This document shows, piece after piece, positions 28,183-37,680 of a DNA stretch of 41,281 bases. Below the pieces are notes generated by a model. That model had not been told where the DNA came from, did not search any database, and saw only the letters and a list, made by a program, of their open reading frames with translations. The translations under genes and the position numbers were made by a program. The stretch lies in the NCBI GenBank assembly GCA_002731695.1, contig PCCK01000037.1, forward strand, positions 1 to 41,281. The letters are read 5' to 3'. The DNA is from Porticoccaceae bacterium. GTDB taxonomy: Bacteria > Pseudomonadota > Gammaproteobacteria > Pseudomonadales > Porticoccaceae. Position 1 is the stretch's first letter, and every line of letters starts with the position of its first letter.

Positions 28183-29810
28183 TCCGCTGCCCTTCCTCTC
28201 TGAGGAAACAAACCGCTAGGCCGCTTTTGGATGAACAAGATAATGAAAATGAGAACAAAAATGTTTGCCAAAACTGGACCGGTCATTGGCTCCAGAAATT
28301 TATTTGCAATACCTAGCGTGAAACCGCCTACCATCGTTCCCCATAGATTACCAACACCTCCAAATACGACCACCATAAACGAATCAACAATATATGCTTG
28401 CCCGAGGTTTGGACCCACATTTGTGAGCTGACTCAACGCCACACCAGCGACACCAGCAACCCCTGCGCCAAGACCAAAGGTCAACGCATCAACTCTCTCC
28501 GTCCGCACGCCCATCGACCTCGCCATAGCACGATTTTGAGACACCGCTCGCACCTGAAGACCGAGTTTTGTTTTTTTAAGGACTAACTGGAGGCACAACA
28601 GTACGAGTATCGCGAACGCAAGGATATAGAGTCGATTATACGTTAACGAAAAAACTGGATTAATTTCCAACGAGCCGCTTAACCAGCTCGGACTAATTAC
28701 CTGTCGATTGAGTGGCGAGAAAATACTGCGCACAGTTTGTTGCAAAATCAAACTTATTCCAAAAGTAGCTAATAGAGTCTCTAGCGGGCGTCCTCGTAAA
28801 TACCGAATCACATATCGTTCTATAAGAATACCGCAGAGTCCCGACACAGCAAAAGCGAGGGGTATTGCAACTAAAATCGAGTATTCGATACTACTTGGGA
28901 GCAACAACTGCACCACATATGCTGTGTAGGCACCTAGCATTATCAATTCGCCATGCGCCATATTGATTACACCCATCACTCCAAATGTTATTGCGAGCCC
29001 AGTGGCGATAAGAAGCAGAATTGAACCAAGACTGAGGCCGTAGAAAATTCGTTGCAAAACTTCATAGAATGAGATCTTTAGTTCGATGGATTCTTTTGCG
29101 GCAAGTACTTTCTTACGAACCTCTTCGTCCTTTTCGACAGGTGTTCCCTCGGCATCCGTATCTAAGAGCGAATTTAGAGTATTAAGAACAATCGGCTGAA
29201 GCCTACCATCTATAATATCAACAGCATCAAGCCTAATTTGTCTAGAATCGTTGTGCTTTAAATCGTCAAGGGCAATAGCCATATTTAACTTCGAAAGAAT
29301 GTCACCATCTTTTTCGCTTTGTCTGACCGCTCTCAATAATGCAAGATTTTCTTTGTTCAAATCATTTAGCATGTTATCGACAGCGAGCTCTCTGACAACA
29401 CGCTCTTTGCTATTGAGCGTAATACGAGCAATGATTTTGCGAATTTGTCCTCTGAGCCGGTTATTGACAACAATTTTTTTTATTTCACGTTTGGAGGCAA
29501 CTTTTAGGTCAAGACCTTGTAACAAATCATCAAGTCGAAAATCACCAGTTCCGGTGCGATATGCAGCCACTATGCGTTTATCACTTTTCCGGTAGTAAAG
29601 AGCTCCGTCTAGCATGGCACGAAGCAAGGGGAGCGCTCGTTCGCCGCTGGACTCTAGTTTAGCAACAATAGCTGGTAGCGCGTGCAATTTCGCTCCGGCA
29701 AGTTGCTTCACGTTCACGTTAAATTCGTCATCGGCCGAGCAAAAACTCGCGAACACATAAGTAATAAGGAAAGTGATTAGTCTTGAACTGTTACGCCATG
29801 CATGATTCAT
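28179..29810 (-). CDS. urtB: Urea ABC transporter permease UrtB
   Basis: UrtB is the LivH-like inner-membrane permease of the urea transporter. The 543-residue product has an N-terminal signal or anchor segment ending near FCSADD. An extra helical N-terminal domain of about 220 residues follows, typical of UrtB and absent from LivH. The permease domain contains VMGVINMAHGELIMLGAY and ends in the SQLTNVGPNLGQ and FVVVFGGVGNLWGT-like segments. The start is ATG 29810. It follows the urtA terminator hairpin and so probably depends on readthrough from the urtA promoter or on a weak promoter of its own. Confidence 0.95.
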   Translation of the reverse strand: MNHAWRNSSRLITFLITYVFASFCSADDEFNVNVKQLAGAKLHALPAIVAKLESSGERALPLLRAMLDGALYYRKSDKRIVAAYRTGTGDFRLDDLLQGLDLKVASKREIKKIVVNNRLRGQIRKIIARITLNSKERVVRELAVDNMLNDLNKENLALLRAVRQSEKDGDILSKLNMAIALDDLKHNDSRQIRLDAVDIIDGRLQPIVLNTLNSLLDTDAEGTPVEKDEEVRKKVLAAKESIELKISFYEVLQRIFYGLSLGSILLLIATGLAITFGVMGVINMAHGELIMLGAYTAYVVQLLLPSSIEYSILVAIPLAFAVSGLCGILIERYVIRYLRGRPLETLLATFGISLILQQTVRSIFSPLNRQVISPSWLSGSLEINPVFSLTYNRLYILAFAILVLLCLQLVLKKTKLGLQVRAVSQNRAMARSMGVRTERVDALTFGLGAGVAGVAGVALSQLTNVGPNLGQAYIVDSFMVVVFGGVGNLWGTMVGGFTLGIANKFLEPMTGPVLANIFVLIFIILFIQKRPSGLFPQRGRAAE

Positions 29811-29857
29811 ATATCTACCAAAACTTCATATTTCTAATTAATAAAGGCCTAAAAAAC

Positions 29858-29879
29858 TGAGAGGCCTCTCGGCCTCTCA
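29858..29879 (-). terminator. Hairpin with U-tract between urtA and urtB (probable partial terminator)
   Basis: On the coding (minus) strand TGAGAGGCC, a GAGA loop and GGCCTCTCA form a perfect nine-base-pair stem, followed at once by GTTTTTT (complement at 29851-29857). It lies 28 bases after the urtA stop and 48 bases before the urtB start. In this position it would allow much more binding protein than permease to be made, a common design in ABC operons. Confidence 0.85.
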
Positions 29880-29906
29880 TAATAAATTGTAAGTCTCCGC
29901 TATTAC

Positions 29907-31196
29907 TTAGAAATTTTGGCCCGAACATTCTCCCGTTTCAATGTTGAAATTCCCACATTTCACCGGGTCGGTCCAGTCTGCGATAAGTTTACTTGATGCA
30001 GGTAAGTAATCTGACCAAGCGTCGCCAATTACAGTGCCAAAAGTCTCCCACACAGTTTCGATTTGGCCGTCTTCCTGTATCTCGCCAATCAAAACTGGTT
30101 TAGAAAGATGATGGTTAGTGTTCATCACCGCAACACCTCCGGTCAAATTTGGCGTAGTAATTCCGAGCATAGCCTGCTCTACTTCATCAACACCAGTTGT
30201 CCCTGCTTTCTCGACGGCCTGCGCCCACATTTTAAATCCAATGTAAGTTGCTTCCATCGGGTCATTCGTAACTCGCTTATCGTCTTTGATGAACGTTTTC
30301 CAGTCGGCGATAAATTCCTCATTCTCAGGACTCTCAACGCTTTGGAAGTAGTTCCAAGCCGCTAAGTGTCCTACTAATGGCTTTGTATCCAAGCCCGACA
30401 GTTCTTCTTCTCCAACTGAGAAAGCAACTACAGGTATGTCCTCGGCCGAGATCCCTTGATTTCCTAATTCCTTATAAAATGGCACATTGGCGTCTCCATT
30501 AATCGTTGAAACGACGCCAGTCTTCTTACCCGCGCTACCAAACTTCTTTATATCGGAAACAATCCCCTGCCAATCTGAATGACCGAAGGGCGTATAGTTT
30601 ATCATGATATCGTCGTCTGAAACCCCGCTGGCCTTAAGGTAAGCCTCAAGAATCTTGTTAGTGGTCCTCGGGTAAACATAGTCAGTCCCCGCAAGTACCC
30701 AACGCTCTACCCCGATGTCATTCATGAAGTAATCAACTGCAGGTACCGCCTGTTGATTGGGTGCGGCGCCTGTGTAAAAAACATTTTTAGAAGACTCTTC
30801 TCCCTCATATTGGACTGGATAAAACAGAAGTCCATTTAATTCCTCAATAACTGGCAAGACAGACTTCCGAGACACTGACGTCCAACAACCGAAAATTACA
30901 TCCACCTTTTCTTTGGTGAGCAACTCCCGCGTTTTTTCAGCAAAAAGTGGCCAATTGGACGCAGGATCCACAACAACAGCCTCTAGTTTCTTACCCAATA
31001 ATCCACCAGCTTCATTCTGCTTTTCCACCATCATTAACACGGTATCCTTCAAAGTTGTCTCAGATATCGCCATAGTCCCAGAAAGTGAGTGGAGTACCCC
31101 TACCTTTATGGTTCCGTGACCATCGGCATAAACCGGAACTCCAAAACCAATACATAACATAAAAAACAACGAACCAACATGTCGCCTTAGTTTCAT
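29907..31196 (-). CDS. urtA: Urea ABC transporter substrate-binding protein UrtA
   Basis: UrtA is the periplasmic urea-binding protein (type I fold, related to FmdD/AmiC). The 429-residue product has a signal peptide (about residues 1-24, ending VPVYADG), then IKVGVLHSLSGTMAISE and VIFGCWTSVSRKSVLPV, both diagnostic of UrtA. YPVQYEGEESS and a C-terminal Cys pair (KCGNFNIETGEC) follow. The start is ATG 31196 behind GAGGAG with a five-base spacer. It opens the urea unit; the 432 bases upstream hold its promoter, but I could not assign the elements with confidence. Confidence 0.96.
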   Translation of the reverse strand: MKLRRHVGSLFFMLCIGFGVPVYADGHGTIKVGVLHSLSGTMAISETTLKDTVLMMVEKQNEAGGLLGKKLEAVVVDPASNWPLFAEKTRELLTKEKVDVIFGCWTSVSRKSVLPVIEELNGLLFYPVQYEGEESSKNVFYTGAAPNQQAVPAVDYFMNDIGVERWVLAGTDYVYPRTTNKILEAYLKASGVSDDDIMINYTPFGHSDWQGIVSDIKKFGSAGKKTGVVSTINGDANVPFYKELGNQGISAEDIPVVAFSVGEEELSGLDTKPLVGHLAAWNYFQSVESPENEEFIADWKTFIKDDKRVTNDPMEATYIGFKMWAQAVEKAGTTGVDEVEQAMLGITTPNLTGGVAVMNTNHHLSKPVLIGEIQEDGQIETVWETFGTVIGDAWSDYLPASSKLIADWTDPVKCGNFNIETGECSGQNF

Positions 31197-31628
31197 AATA
31201 ACTCCTCAGATAAATAATATTTGGACCAATCCTTAATACTCAATACAATTCCAACTACTAAAGCTCTCCTTAGGATGCACATACACGCACTTTTTTTTAC
31301 ACAGTTCCAATATCTCTGACAGTATCTCAACAAAAAAATAAGCAGCTAGAGTTATGCAAAGGTGCCCGATCCATTCCAACCTGCTTTTAATGGAACAACC
31401 CACCCTAAACCTCAGGTGAACAACACCAAAGCGAGTACAGTGGCTGATGCGTCGTAATAGAATTGCATTAGTTAATTTGCATTAAGCATGCCAAAAAAAA
31501 GATGCCCTGCAAACAAAGGGCTGGCAACTAATTTGCCGATGCAGGCTCGGAGAACTGCACTGATATTGCAACTTAATAACTCATCTAATCGAGTTATTGC
31601 GCTTTTATAGTGCGTGTCATTTACATTG
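31197..31628. promoter_or_regulatory. Intergenic region upstream of urtA
   Basis: This 432-base gap separates the urtA start from the end of the FtsX-like permease gene; both point leftward. It contains the terminator of the permease unit (31493-31521) and must contain the urea-operon promoter. A GGGCACCTTTGCAT stretch on the minus strand (around 31356-31369) resembles a sigma-54 promoter but the spacing is two bases too short. No convincing gene was seen. Confidence 0.5.
31493..31521 (-). terminator. Rho-independent terminator after the FtsX-like permease gene
   Basis: On the minus strand GCCCT, an eight-base loop and AGGGC are followed by ATC and eight T residues (complement at 31493-31500). 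It lies about 108 bases beyond the permease stop and isolates that unit from urtA. Confidence 0.7.
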
Positions 31629-34139
31629 CTACAAGCGACGCAACAAATCGAGAGGAGAGTCACTCACCGCACTCTGAGCGTACCCAACGCCAAGTACTCC
31701 AACCATAACCATGCAGAAAAGCGGACCTATGATCCATAAAGCAGGATGCAGGACTAATGGCAAGTTAAAAATAAAATATTGAATGAGCGCAAGAGATGTT
31801 TCAGCCCCAAGGGCGGCCAAGAGGCCTGAAATCAACCCTACGCTTGCGAACTCGATAATCTGAATACCTAAAATAACTGACCTGGAGCTTCCCAAAGTGC
31901 GGAGAATTGCACTCTCATGTAAACGTTCTGACATTGAAAGTCGAACTGATGTAACCATCACTAAGACACCGCAAGTGAGAATCAAACCCGTCATTACTTC
32001 TAACCCATGAGTAACTTGCGATACGATACTGCGGATTCGCTTGATTACTTTGTCTAACTCGATAACCTGAAGAGTGGGAAAATCTCGTAAAAGTTCATTC
32101 AATATTCCCTTCTCTTCGGATGGAATATGGACACTAGTCATATTGGTGTGAGGAAACTCTAGTAAGGCGTCCTGAGGAAATAAAAAATAAAAGTTAGGAG
32201 TCATTTTCTGCCAATTTACACTACGAGTATTAGCCACCCTTGCCTCGAACTCTAATCCCCCAACGCTAAATATAATCAAATCACCAAGATTTAGGCCAAG
32301 TTCATTGGCAACATCGACCTCTATTGAAACTGGAATTGTCTTATCAGCGTCTAAGTCATCATTCACAGGCGCTTCTGGCCACCAGCTCCCAGACACTATC
32401 TTGTTACCCGCTGGAACCTTGTCAGACCAACTTAAATTCAGCTCACGACGCAATGACTCGTGACTATCGCGTTGCTCCGAGGTTAAATCTTGTCCATTAA
32501 TCGCTCTAATCCTCGCACGGACCATAGAGTACCACCCAACATTCTCAAGAGAACGACTTGCCATTAAGGATTCCACACCTTCAAGTTCAGGTGGTGCTAC
32601 ATTAATGAAGAAATGATTTGGCGTATCGTCGGCCAGTTGCCACTGCCATTCATCGATCAACGAGGTTCTAACGATCGTCATCACCATCAGTAGACTAACC
32701 GCGCCTGAAAATCCCATAACCTGCAGGAGACTCTGAGCCCTACGCCTCCAAAGATTAGCGAATGCCAACCTCCAAACACTGCCAAAATTTTGCGACGCTG
32801 ACTTCCCAAACGAAAGTAGCGAGTAACCAAAAATAAAAGTAGCCAATGTTATGACAACAAACGCGGAAAAAATTGCGACCGCAACCATGAGACTCGCACT
32901 GTAGTAAAAAAGGAGAAAACCGATGGTAATTACACCTATGATACCTCGGTAAGCTAGCCCCACCGGCTTCACCTTTACGTCCTTTCGCAACACAGTAAGA
33001 GCTGAAAGGGTGGGGAGATGCCATAGGGCAGGCATCATAAACCCCACCAGACAGAGCATTCCAGTAAAAAAGCCAATAGTCCACGTCTTTCCACTAGGCG
33101 GCGGTAAATTAACGGGTAGCCAATCAGAAATCAGCTGAATTAAGATCTCCTGCACTATTGCACCGACCACAAGTCCAAAAGAGGAACCTATAAATCCAAC
33201 TAAGATTGCATATTTTATGTATAACCTACGAATATCCGGTCCGCCAATGCCCCAAGTTTTATACAAGCCAACTTGCAGTATTTCGCCCCTCGCAAACTGA
33301 TGACTAGCTAGAGCCAACGCCACACCGGCTAATACAACACCGATACTTCCGGCCAACATAAGAAAGCGATGAGCTTTATCAATGGTATCTGATATGCCAG
33401 CTTGTGCTTTATCAGGACTTATCCATCGCTGGTGAATTGACAGCTTTGCTGACATTAGATTTCGATACTCGATCAACTGATCAGTAGCATCAACGCCTTC
33501 CGCTGCTAACAAAAGACGATATTTAACTCGGCTTCCGGGTATCAAAACGCCCGCGGAAAAAACATCGTTCTCATGTATCAAAACACGAGAACCCGTCATC
33601 GACGAAAATCCACCCGAGTCCGGCTCCTCGACCAAGATCCGCGTTACCTTGACAGAACCATCTCCAAAATCTATCGAATCCCCTAATTTAATATCTAGTA
33701 ATGGTAGTAAACGTCCAGCTACCCAAGCCTCGCCTCTCCTCAGACTTCCACCCGTAATTATTGATGGTCCATCTAGAACGAAAGCTGTGTCTGAGTGACG
33801 TAACACACCACGCAAAGGATATGCATTATCGACAGCTTTAATCGACGCTAAATGCATCTCGTCTCCGCTGTAAACCATAGACATAAAACTCATCATCCTT
33901 GAGGTCTGTAATCCCATCGACTCTGCTGACTCAATCCATTCCTTTGTGATCGGAGAATTGCTCTCAAGAACCAAGTCAGCCGCTAAGAAGGTACTAGTTT
34001 GTGAGATGAGCGCCCTCTCTACTCGTTCCGCCAATATGGACACAGAAGTAACGACTGCAACAGCCAGTGCTACAGATCCGACAACCAGTCGCAACTGCTC
34101 GCCACGCCAGCTTCGGCGAAACATTTGGAGAATTAACAT
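31629..34139 (-). CDS. ABC transporter permease, FtsX/MacB-like (YbbP type)
   Basis: The 836-residue inner-membrane protein has the layout of YbbP/LolC-type permeases. An N-terminal helix (about residues 17-38) precedes a large periplasmic MacB-like domain. Several helices and an FtsX domain (about residues 260-385) follow, then a second periplasmic region and a final FtsX domain (about 700-830) with SERLHESAILRTLGSSRSVI. Such proteins act in mechanotransmission or lipoprotein/lipid export rather than import; the substrate is unknown. It overlaps the ATPase gene by seven bases. The pair is divergent from tesA as ybbAP is in E. coli. Confidence 0.9.
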   Translation of the reverse strand: MLILQMFRRSWRGEQLRLVVGSVALAVAVVTSVSILAERVERALISQTSTFLAADLVLESNSPITKEWIESAESMGLQTSRMMSFMSMVYSGDEMHLASIKAVDNAYPLRGVLRHSDTAFVLDGPSIITGGSLRRGEAWVAGRLLPLLDIKLGDSIDFGDGSVKVTRILVEEPDSGGFSSMTGSRVLIHENDVFSAGVLIPGSRVKYRLLLAAEGVDATDQLIEYRNLMSAKLSIHQRWISPDKAQAGISDTIDKAHRFLMLAGSIGVVLAGVALALASHQFARGEILQVGLYKTWGIGGPDIRRLYIKYAILVGFIGSSFGLVVGAIVQEILIQLISDWLPVNLPPPSGKTWTIGFFTGMLCLVGFMMPALWHLPTLSALTVLRKDVKVKPVGLAYRGIIGVITIGFLLFYYSASLMVAVAIFSAFVVITLATFIFGYSLLSFGKSASQNFGSVWRLAFANLWRRRAQSLLQVMGFSGAVSLLMVMTIVRTSLIDEWQWQLADDTPNHFFINVAPPELEGVESLMASRSLENVGWYSMVRARIRAINGQDLTSEQRDSHESLRRELNLSWSDKVPAGNKIVSGSWWPEAPVNDDLDADKTIPVSIEVDVANELGLNLGDLIIFSVGGLEFEARVANTRSVNWQKMTPNFYFLFPQDALLEFPHTNMTSVHIPSEEKGILNELLRDFPTLQVIELDKVIKRIRSIVSQVTHGLEVMTGLILTCGVLVMVTSVRLSMSERLHESAILRTLGSSRSVILGIQIIEFASVGLISGLLAALGAETSLALIQYFIFNLPLVLHPALWIIGPLFCMVMVGVLGVGYAQSAVSDSPLDLLRRL

Positions 34140-34819
34140 TTAATAGTCATCTCTTCAACGGATACAAATTTTGCACCGCACTGCAAATGAAGTCGACGTT
34201 CACATCGGGCAGCTAGACTCTGCTCATGAGTAACTATGACCAAAGTAGTACCCTGTTCTTGGTTCAGCTCAAAGAGTAAGTCGTTTATTCTGGCTCCAGT
34301 CACGATGTCAAGATTTCCAGTCGGCTCGTCGGCAAACAGAATTTTGGGTTGACATGCGAATGCTCGGGCAACAGCGACTCTTTGCTGTTCACCGCCAGAT
34401 AGCTGACTTGGGAGATGTGTAGAGCGATCCTGTAATCCAACCCTGTAAAGGAATTCTTTTGCAGTTATTAATGCATCGCTTTCGGATCTAAGCTCTAGGG
34501 GAAGCGCCACATTTTCGAGTGCAGTCAAACCTGGTAACAAGTGGAATGATTGGAAAACAAAACCAACATAACTCGCCCTAATTGACGCTCGAGCCTCTTC
34601 AGTCATGGAGGTGATTCTCTTCCCATCAATGTGAACCGAGCCAGTAGAAGGAAGATCCAATCCCGCCAAAATTCCCAAAAGTGTTGATTTACCGGAACCA
34701 GATGGACCGATTATCGCCAAGCTTTCTCCTCTTAAAACTTGAAAGCTTAGTGAGTCTAATATAGTCAGCTCTTCCTCTAAAACCGAGACTTTTTTACTCA
34801 AATTATTTACCTTAATCAT
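34133..34819 (-). CDS. ABC transporter ATP-binding protein (YbbA/LolD type)
   Basis: The 228-residue ATPase of the adjacent FtsX-like permease has Walker A GPSGSGKST (residues 38-46), Q-loop VFQSFHLLPGLTALENV, signature LSGGEQQRVAVARA and Walker B ILFADEPTGNLD, with the H-loop in VIVTHEQSLA. The DEPTGNLD form is typical of the MacB/LolD/YbbA group. The start is ATG 34819. It is divergent from tesA and overlaps the permease start by seven bases, so the subunits are made together. The equivalent E. coli neighbour of tesA is ybbA. Confidence 0.93.
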   Translation of the reverse strand: MIKVNNLSKKVSVLEEELTILDSLSFQVLRGESLAIIGPSGSGKSTLLGILAGLDLPSTGSVHIDGKRITSMTEEARASIRASYVGFVFQSFHLLPGLTALENVALPLELRSESDALITAKEFLYRVGLQDRSTHLPSQLSGGEQQRVAVARAFACQPKILFADEPTGNLDIVTGARINDLLFELNQEQGTTLVIVTHEQSLAARCERRLHLQCGAKFVSVEEMTIKC

Positions 34820-34884
34820 AACTAATTCCCAATCACTCCAGTTTTCTGGTAAGTTCTGAACTAAACATCTAAAAGGAAAATATA

Positions 34885-35493
34885 CTGCGCCATTATAGTA
34901 CGATTACATTAGCCGTTTGTTGCTTAGTTTTTTTAAGCCCTCAGACCCAAGCGGCCAAACTCCTAATACTTGGGGACAGCTTGAGCGCTGCCTATGGCTT
35001 TGAAGAACGGAGTGGCTGGGGCAGCCTTATTAAAAATCATTTTCAAGCAAATCATAAAATTATTAACGCGAGTATTAGCGGTGATACAACTGGCGGCGGT
35101 TTGATGCGGTTACCTCAACTTTTGACTAAATTTTCGCCGACCCATGTAATTATAGAACTTGGCGCAAATGACGGACTGCGTGGCTATCCTATTTCTATAA
35201 TTGAAGATAATATAAAAGAAATGATTGAGATTTGCCGATCTAAGGCTGCGAGACCAATACTTTTTGGTATGCGAATACCAGGGAACTATGGCAGTCGTTA
35301 TGCGGAGGGCTTTGCGAATATTTATACTAAAATCGCTACAGAAAAACATGTCGACCTAATAAATTTCGATTTTTATGAAATAACTGAGACACAGTCACTC
35401 ATCCAAAGTGATGGATTGCATCCTACTGCGAGTGCACAGCCAATTATCAAAGAAAAAGTTCAGCAGTTCTTGATTAAGACCCTTGGCTTCTAA
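34885..35493 (+). CDS. tesA: Multifunctional acyl-CoA thioesterase/lysophospholipase/arylesterase TesA; apparent CTG start
   Basis: TesA is a periplasmic SGNH hydrolase acting on acyl thioesters, lysophospholipids and aryl esters. Block I LILGDSLSAAYG carries the nucleophile (Ser32), block III is GANDGLRG, and block V is DGLHPTA. The conventional start nearest to it, TTG 34981, lies after the GDS codons and cannot be right. Going upstream the frame is open to a TAA at 34870 with no ATG, GTG or TTG. CTG at 34885 is preceded by AAAAGGA with seven-base spacing and gives MRHYSTITLAVCCLVFLS, an ideal signal peptide ending QTQA before AKLLIL. ATA 34882 and ATT 34903 are alternatives. From CTG the length is 202, like E. 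coli TesA (208). Confidence 0.88.
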   Translation: MRHYSTITLAVCCLVFLSPQTQAAKLLILGDSLSAAYGFEERSGWGSLIKNHFQANHKIINASISGDTTGGGLMRLPQLLTKFSPTHVIIELGANDGLRGYPISIIEDNIKEMIEICRSKAARPILFGMRIPGNYGSRYAEGFANIYTKIATEKHVDLINFDFYEITETQSLIQSDGLHPTASAQPIIKEKVQQFLIKTLGF

Positions 35494-37264
35494 ACTCAGT
35501 CGAAGTACTTTTAATATGCTGAACCGGTTGAAAGTAATCGATCAATAGCTGGAGCTTTTCTATTCCTCGATACTCGTTAATTTGAAGCCGATAAACACAA
35601 CGAAGAGTACTCACTCTCTCGTTATTCCAATTATCGACATCTACATTAAAATAAATTGCATCTAACATCGAGTCTTCTCGCTCTGGGTGTGATAGCGTCA
35701 TTTTGAGATGTTTCTTGCTGAGAATTTGCTGCCTCTTAACGATGAAAACTCCATCGAATGTAGGTTCTGGAAACTGCGCTCCCCAGGGACCAGCGTTATG
35801 TAACAGCCTAGCTGTTTTAATATTGATTTGTGTTATGTCTAGTTCTCCATCACTCAGACAAACGCTGGTAAAATCTTCCTTTTTCAGCTTCTTAGAAACA
35901 TGCTTACGAAGTGCAGTGAAAAGTAATTCTAGCCGATCCTCACATATACTCAAACCCGCGGCCATTGCATGGCCACCAAATTTCATTGCAAGATCAGCAT
36001 GCTCTGAAGCTATAGCCTCCAATGCATCGCGGATATGGAGTTTTGGAACTGAACGACATGAGCCTTTTAACTGATATGGAGGTTTAAAACTTTTAGACTC
36101 GCGGGCACAAATCAGAACAGGGCGATGATACTTTTCCTTTAATCTTGAGGCCAATAATCCCAGCACCCCCTCATGCCAATCAGGCTTATACAAACAAATC
36201 ACGCTAGGTATGTGGTCAGGATTTCCCAATTGCAACCCCTCAAGTAAATGTAATGCCTCAGCTTGCATACCCTCTTCAATAGATCGTCTCTCTTGATTCA
36301 ATTCGTCAAGGTGATTTACTAACTCTAATGCCGTACCCATGTGGTCAGTCAAAAGACACTTAATTCCAATTGATATATCCTTTAGCCTACCGGCCGCATT
36401 TAGTCGAGGTCCAAGCTTAAATCCTAAATCGGGGGCATCTACCCTACACTGGTTCTTTCCTGCAACTCGCAACATTGCTGAAATACCAGGACGACAGTAT
36501 CCTTCTCGAATGCGTTTTAACCCATGATGGACAAACGTTCGATTAACCTGATCGAGAGGTACGACGTCCGCAACAGTGCCAAGCGCTACTAAGTCAAGCC
36601 ATACCGATAAATTTGGCTCGACTATACCCCGCGATACGAACCAATTTTTCTCCCTCAATGCAGTGCGTAGTGCCAACAGTAGATAAAAAGCAACCCCGAC
36701 ACCGGCTAAATTTTTTGAGGGGAATTCGCAGCCTAATTGATTTGGATTGATGATTGAATGGGCATTAGGCAATGCGTCACTGGGCAAATGGTGGTCTGTA
36801 ATAATAACATCAATACCGTATTGGGAGGCCTTGTCAACACCCTGAAAACTAGAAACACCGTTATCAACCGTAATTATGAGGTCAGGCTTCAGTTCAATTG
36901 CTATATCCACAATCTCTTCACTAAGCCCATAACCAAACTCGAATCGATTGGGTACTAAGTATTGGACCAAAGCAAATCCCATACCCCCTAATCCGAGCAT
37001 CATGAGCGCCGTACTGGTCGCCCCGTCAGCATCAAAATCTCCAATGATTAAAATCTTCTGTTCTGATTGTAGTGCGTCAACAATCCGGCATACAGCAGAG
37101 TCAATCCCCAACATTTTAGAGGGATGAGGTAACTTAGAGAATGTTTTATCAAGCATTGACACGTCAGTAATGCCGCGATTTGAGAAGACCCGCTGAAGCA
37201 ACGGATCTATATTTCCCGAGCATAAGAAGTTGTCAGAACCCCGCAGGGTAATAGTTCTTTTCAC
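35474..37264 (-). CDS. recJ: Single-stranded-DNA-specific 5'-3' exonuclease RecJ
   Basis: RecJ degrades single-stranded DNA from the 5' end in RecFOR recombination, mismatch and base-excision repair. The 596-residue product has the DHH phosphoesterase motifs: DFDADGA (residues 76-82), VDNGVSS (133-139) and TDHHLP (156-161), then PRLNAAGRL and a DHHA1 domain with KFGGHAMAAGLS. An OB-fold C-terminal domain is present. Length fits the family (about 570-600). The start is GTG 37264. Its last 20 bases overlap the 3' end of tesA on the opposite strand. It lies in the recJ-thrC-hom-dsbC neighbourhood typical of Pseudomonas. Confidence 0.97.
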   Translation of the reverse strand: MKRTITLRGSDNFLCSGNIDPLLQRVFSNRGITDVSMLDKTFSKLPHPSKMLGIDSAVCRIVDALQSEQKILIIGDFDADGATSTALMMLGLGGMGFALVQYLVPNRFEFGYGLSEEIVDIAIELKPDLIITVDNGVSSFQGVDKASQYGIDVIITDHHLPSDALPNAHSIINPNQLGCEFPSKNLAGVGVAFYLLLALRTALREKNWFVSRGIVEPNLSVWLDLVALGTVADVVPLDQVNRTFVHHGLKRIREGYCRPGISAMLRVAGKNQCRVDAPDLGFKLGPRLNAAGRLKDISIGIKCLLTDHMGTALELVNHLDELNQERRSIEEGMQAEALHLLEGLQLGNPDHIPSVICLYKPDWHEGVLGLLASRLKEKYHRPVLICARESKSFKPPYQLKGSCRSVPKLHIRDALEAIASEHADLAMKFGGHAMAAGLSICEDRLELLFTALRKHVSKKLKKEDFTSVCLSDGELDITQINIKTARLLHNAGPWGAQFPEPTFDGVFIVKRQQILSKKHLKMTLSHPEREDSMLDAIYFNVDVDNWNNERVSTLRCVYRLQINEYRGIEKLQLLIDYFQPVQHIKSTSTEFRSQGS

Positions 37265-37370
37265 AACGCCCGTCCAAGGAAAGACCGAACCATTGCAATT
37301 CTTTGTTCTCGTTTAATCAAGCGTCTATCTTTGAGGTTATACAAGCCCACAAATTGTTTTAATCGCCGCC

Positions 37371-37568
37371 TTAGAGATATCCAACCCATTTTCCAATCAA
37401 ATAGCTAATTACCCCTAACACAGCTACTATGGACCAAGTGACTAAGAATAAAAGAAAACCTCTGAAAGGCTTCCGATCGATAGTGTTGTAGCCGGTGCTA
37501 ATGAAATGCTGAACTCTTTCTAGATCTTCCTGAGAGAGTTTTGGTTCTTCCCGCATAAATTTACTCAT
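37371..37568 (-). CDS. Small membrane protein, DUF3094-like
   Basis: The 65-residue product from ATG 37568 has a soluble N-terminal part (KLSQEDLERVQHFISTGYNT), the motif IDRKPFRG, and one membrane helix (about residues 42-60). This resembles the uncharacterised DUF3094 family of Pseudomonas-type bacteria (pattern: LSPEDQ...V..FL..G.N..ERKPF). The family name is from memory of the pattern, not a search. The frame is open to TTG 37583. It sits between recJ and thrC, co-directional with both. No function is known. Confidence 0.75.
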   Translation of the reverse strand: MSKFMREEPKLSQEDLERVQHFISTGYNTIDRKPFRGFLLFLVTWSIVAVLGVISYLIGKWVGYL

Positions 37569-37680
37569 ACCCGCTATCAACAACTTTTACCTTTATTAAT
37601 ACGACCATAGTGTAGTCTACGATCAAATTTTAATATACAACAGATACGCCTTTGGTAACATGACCCGAGCATTCATAATC

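Noticed and set aside
31356-31369. Sigma-54-like promoter (GGGCACCTTTGCAT on the minus strand) upstream of urtA
   Set aside because: The GG and GC elements are eight bases apart rather than ten, so the -24/-12 spacing does not fit.
31472-31663. 63-residue minus-strand ORF overlapping the end of the FtsX-like permease gene
   Set aside because: It starts inside the permease coding sequence, runs through the terminator hairpin, and shows no family motif or ribosome-binding site.
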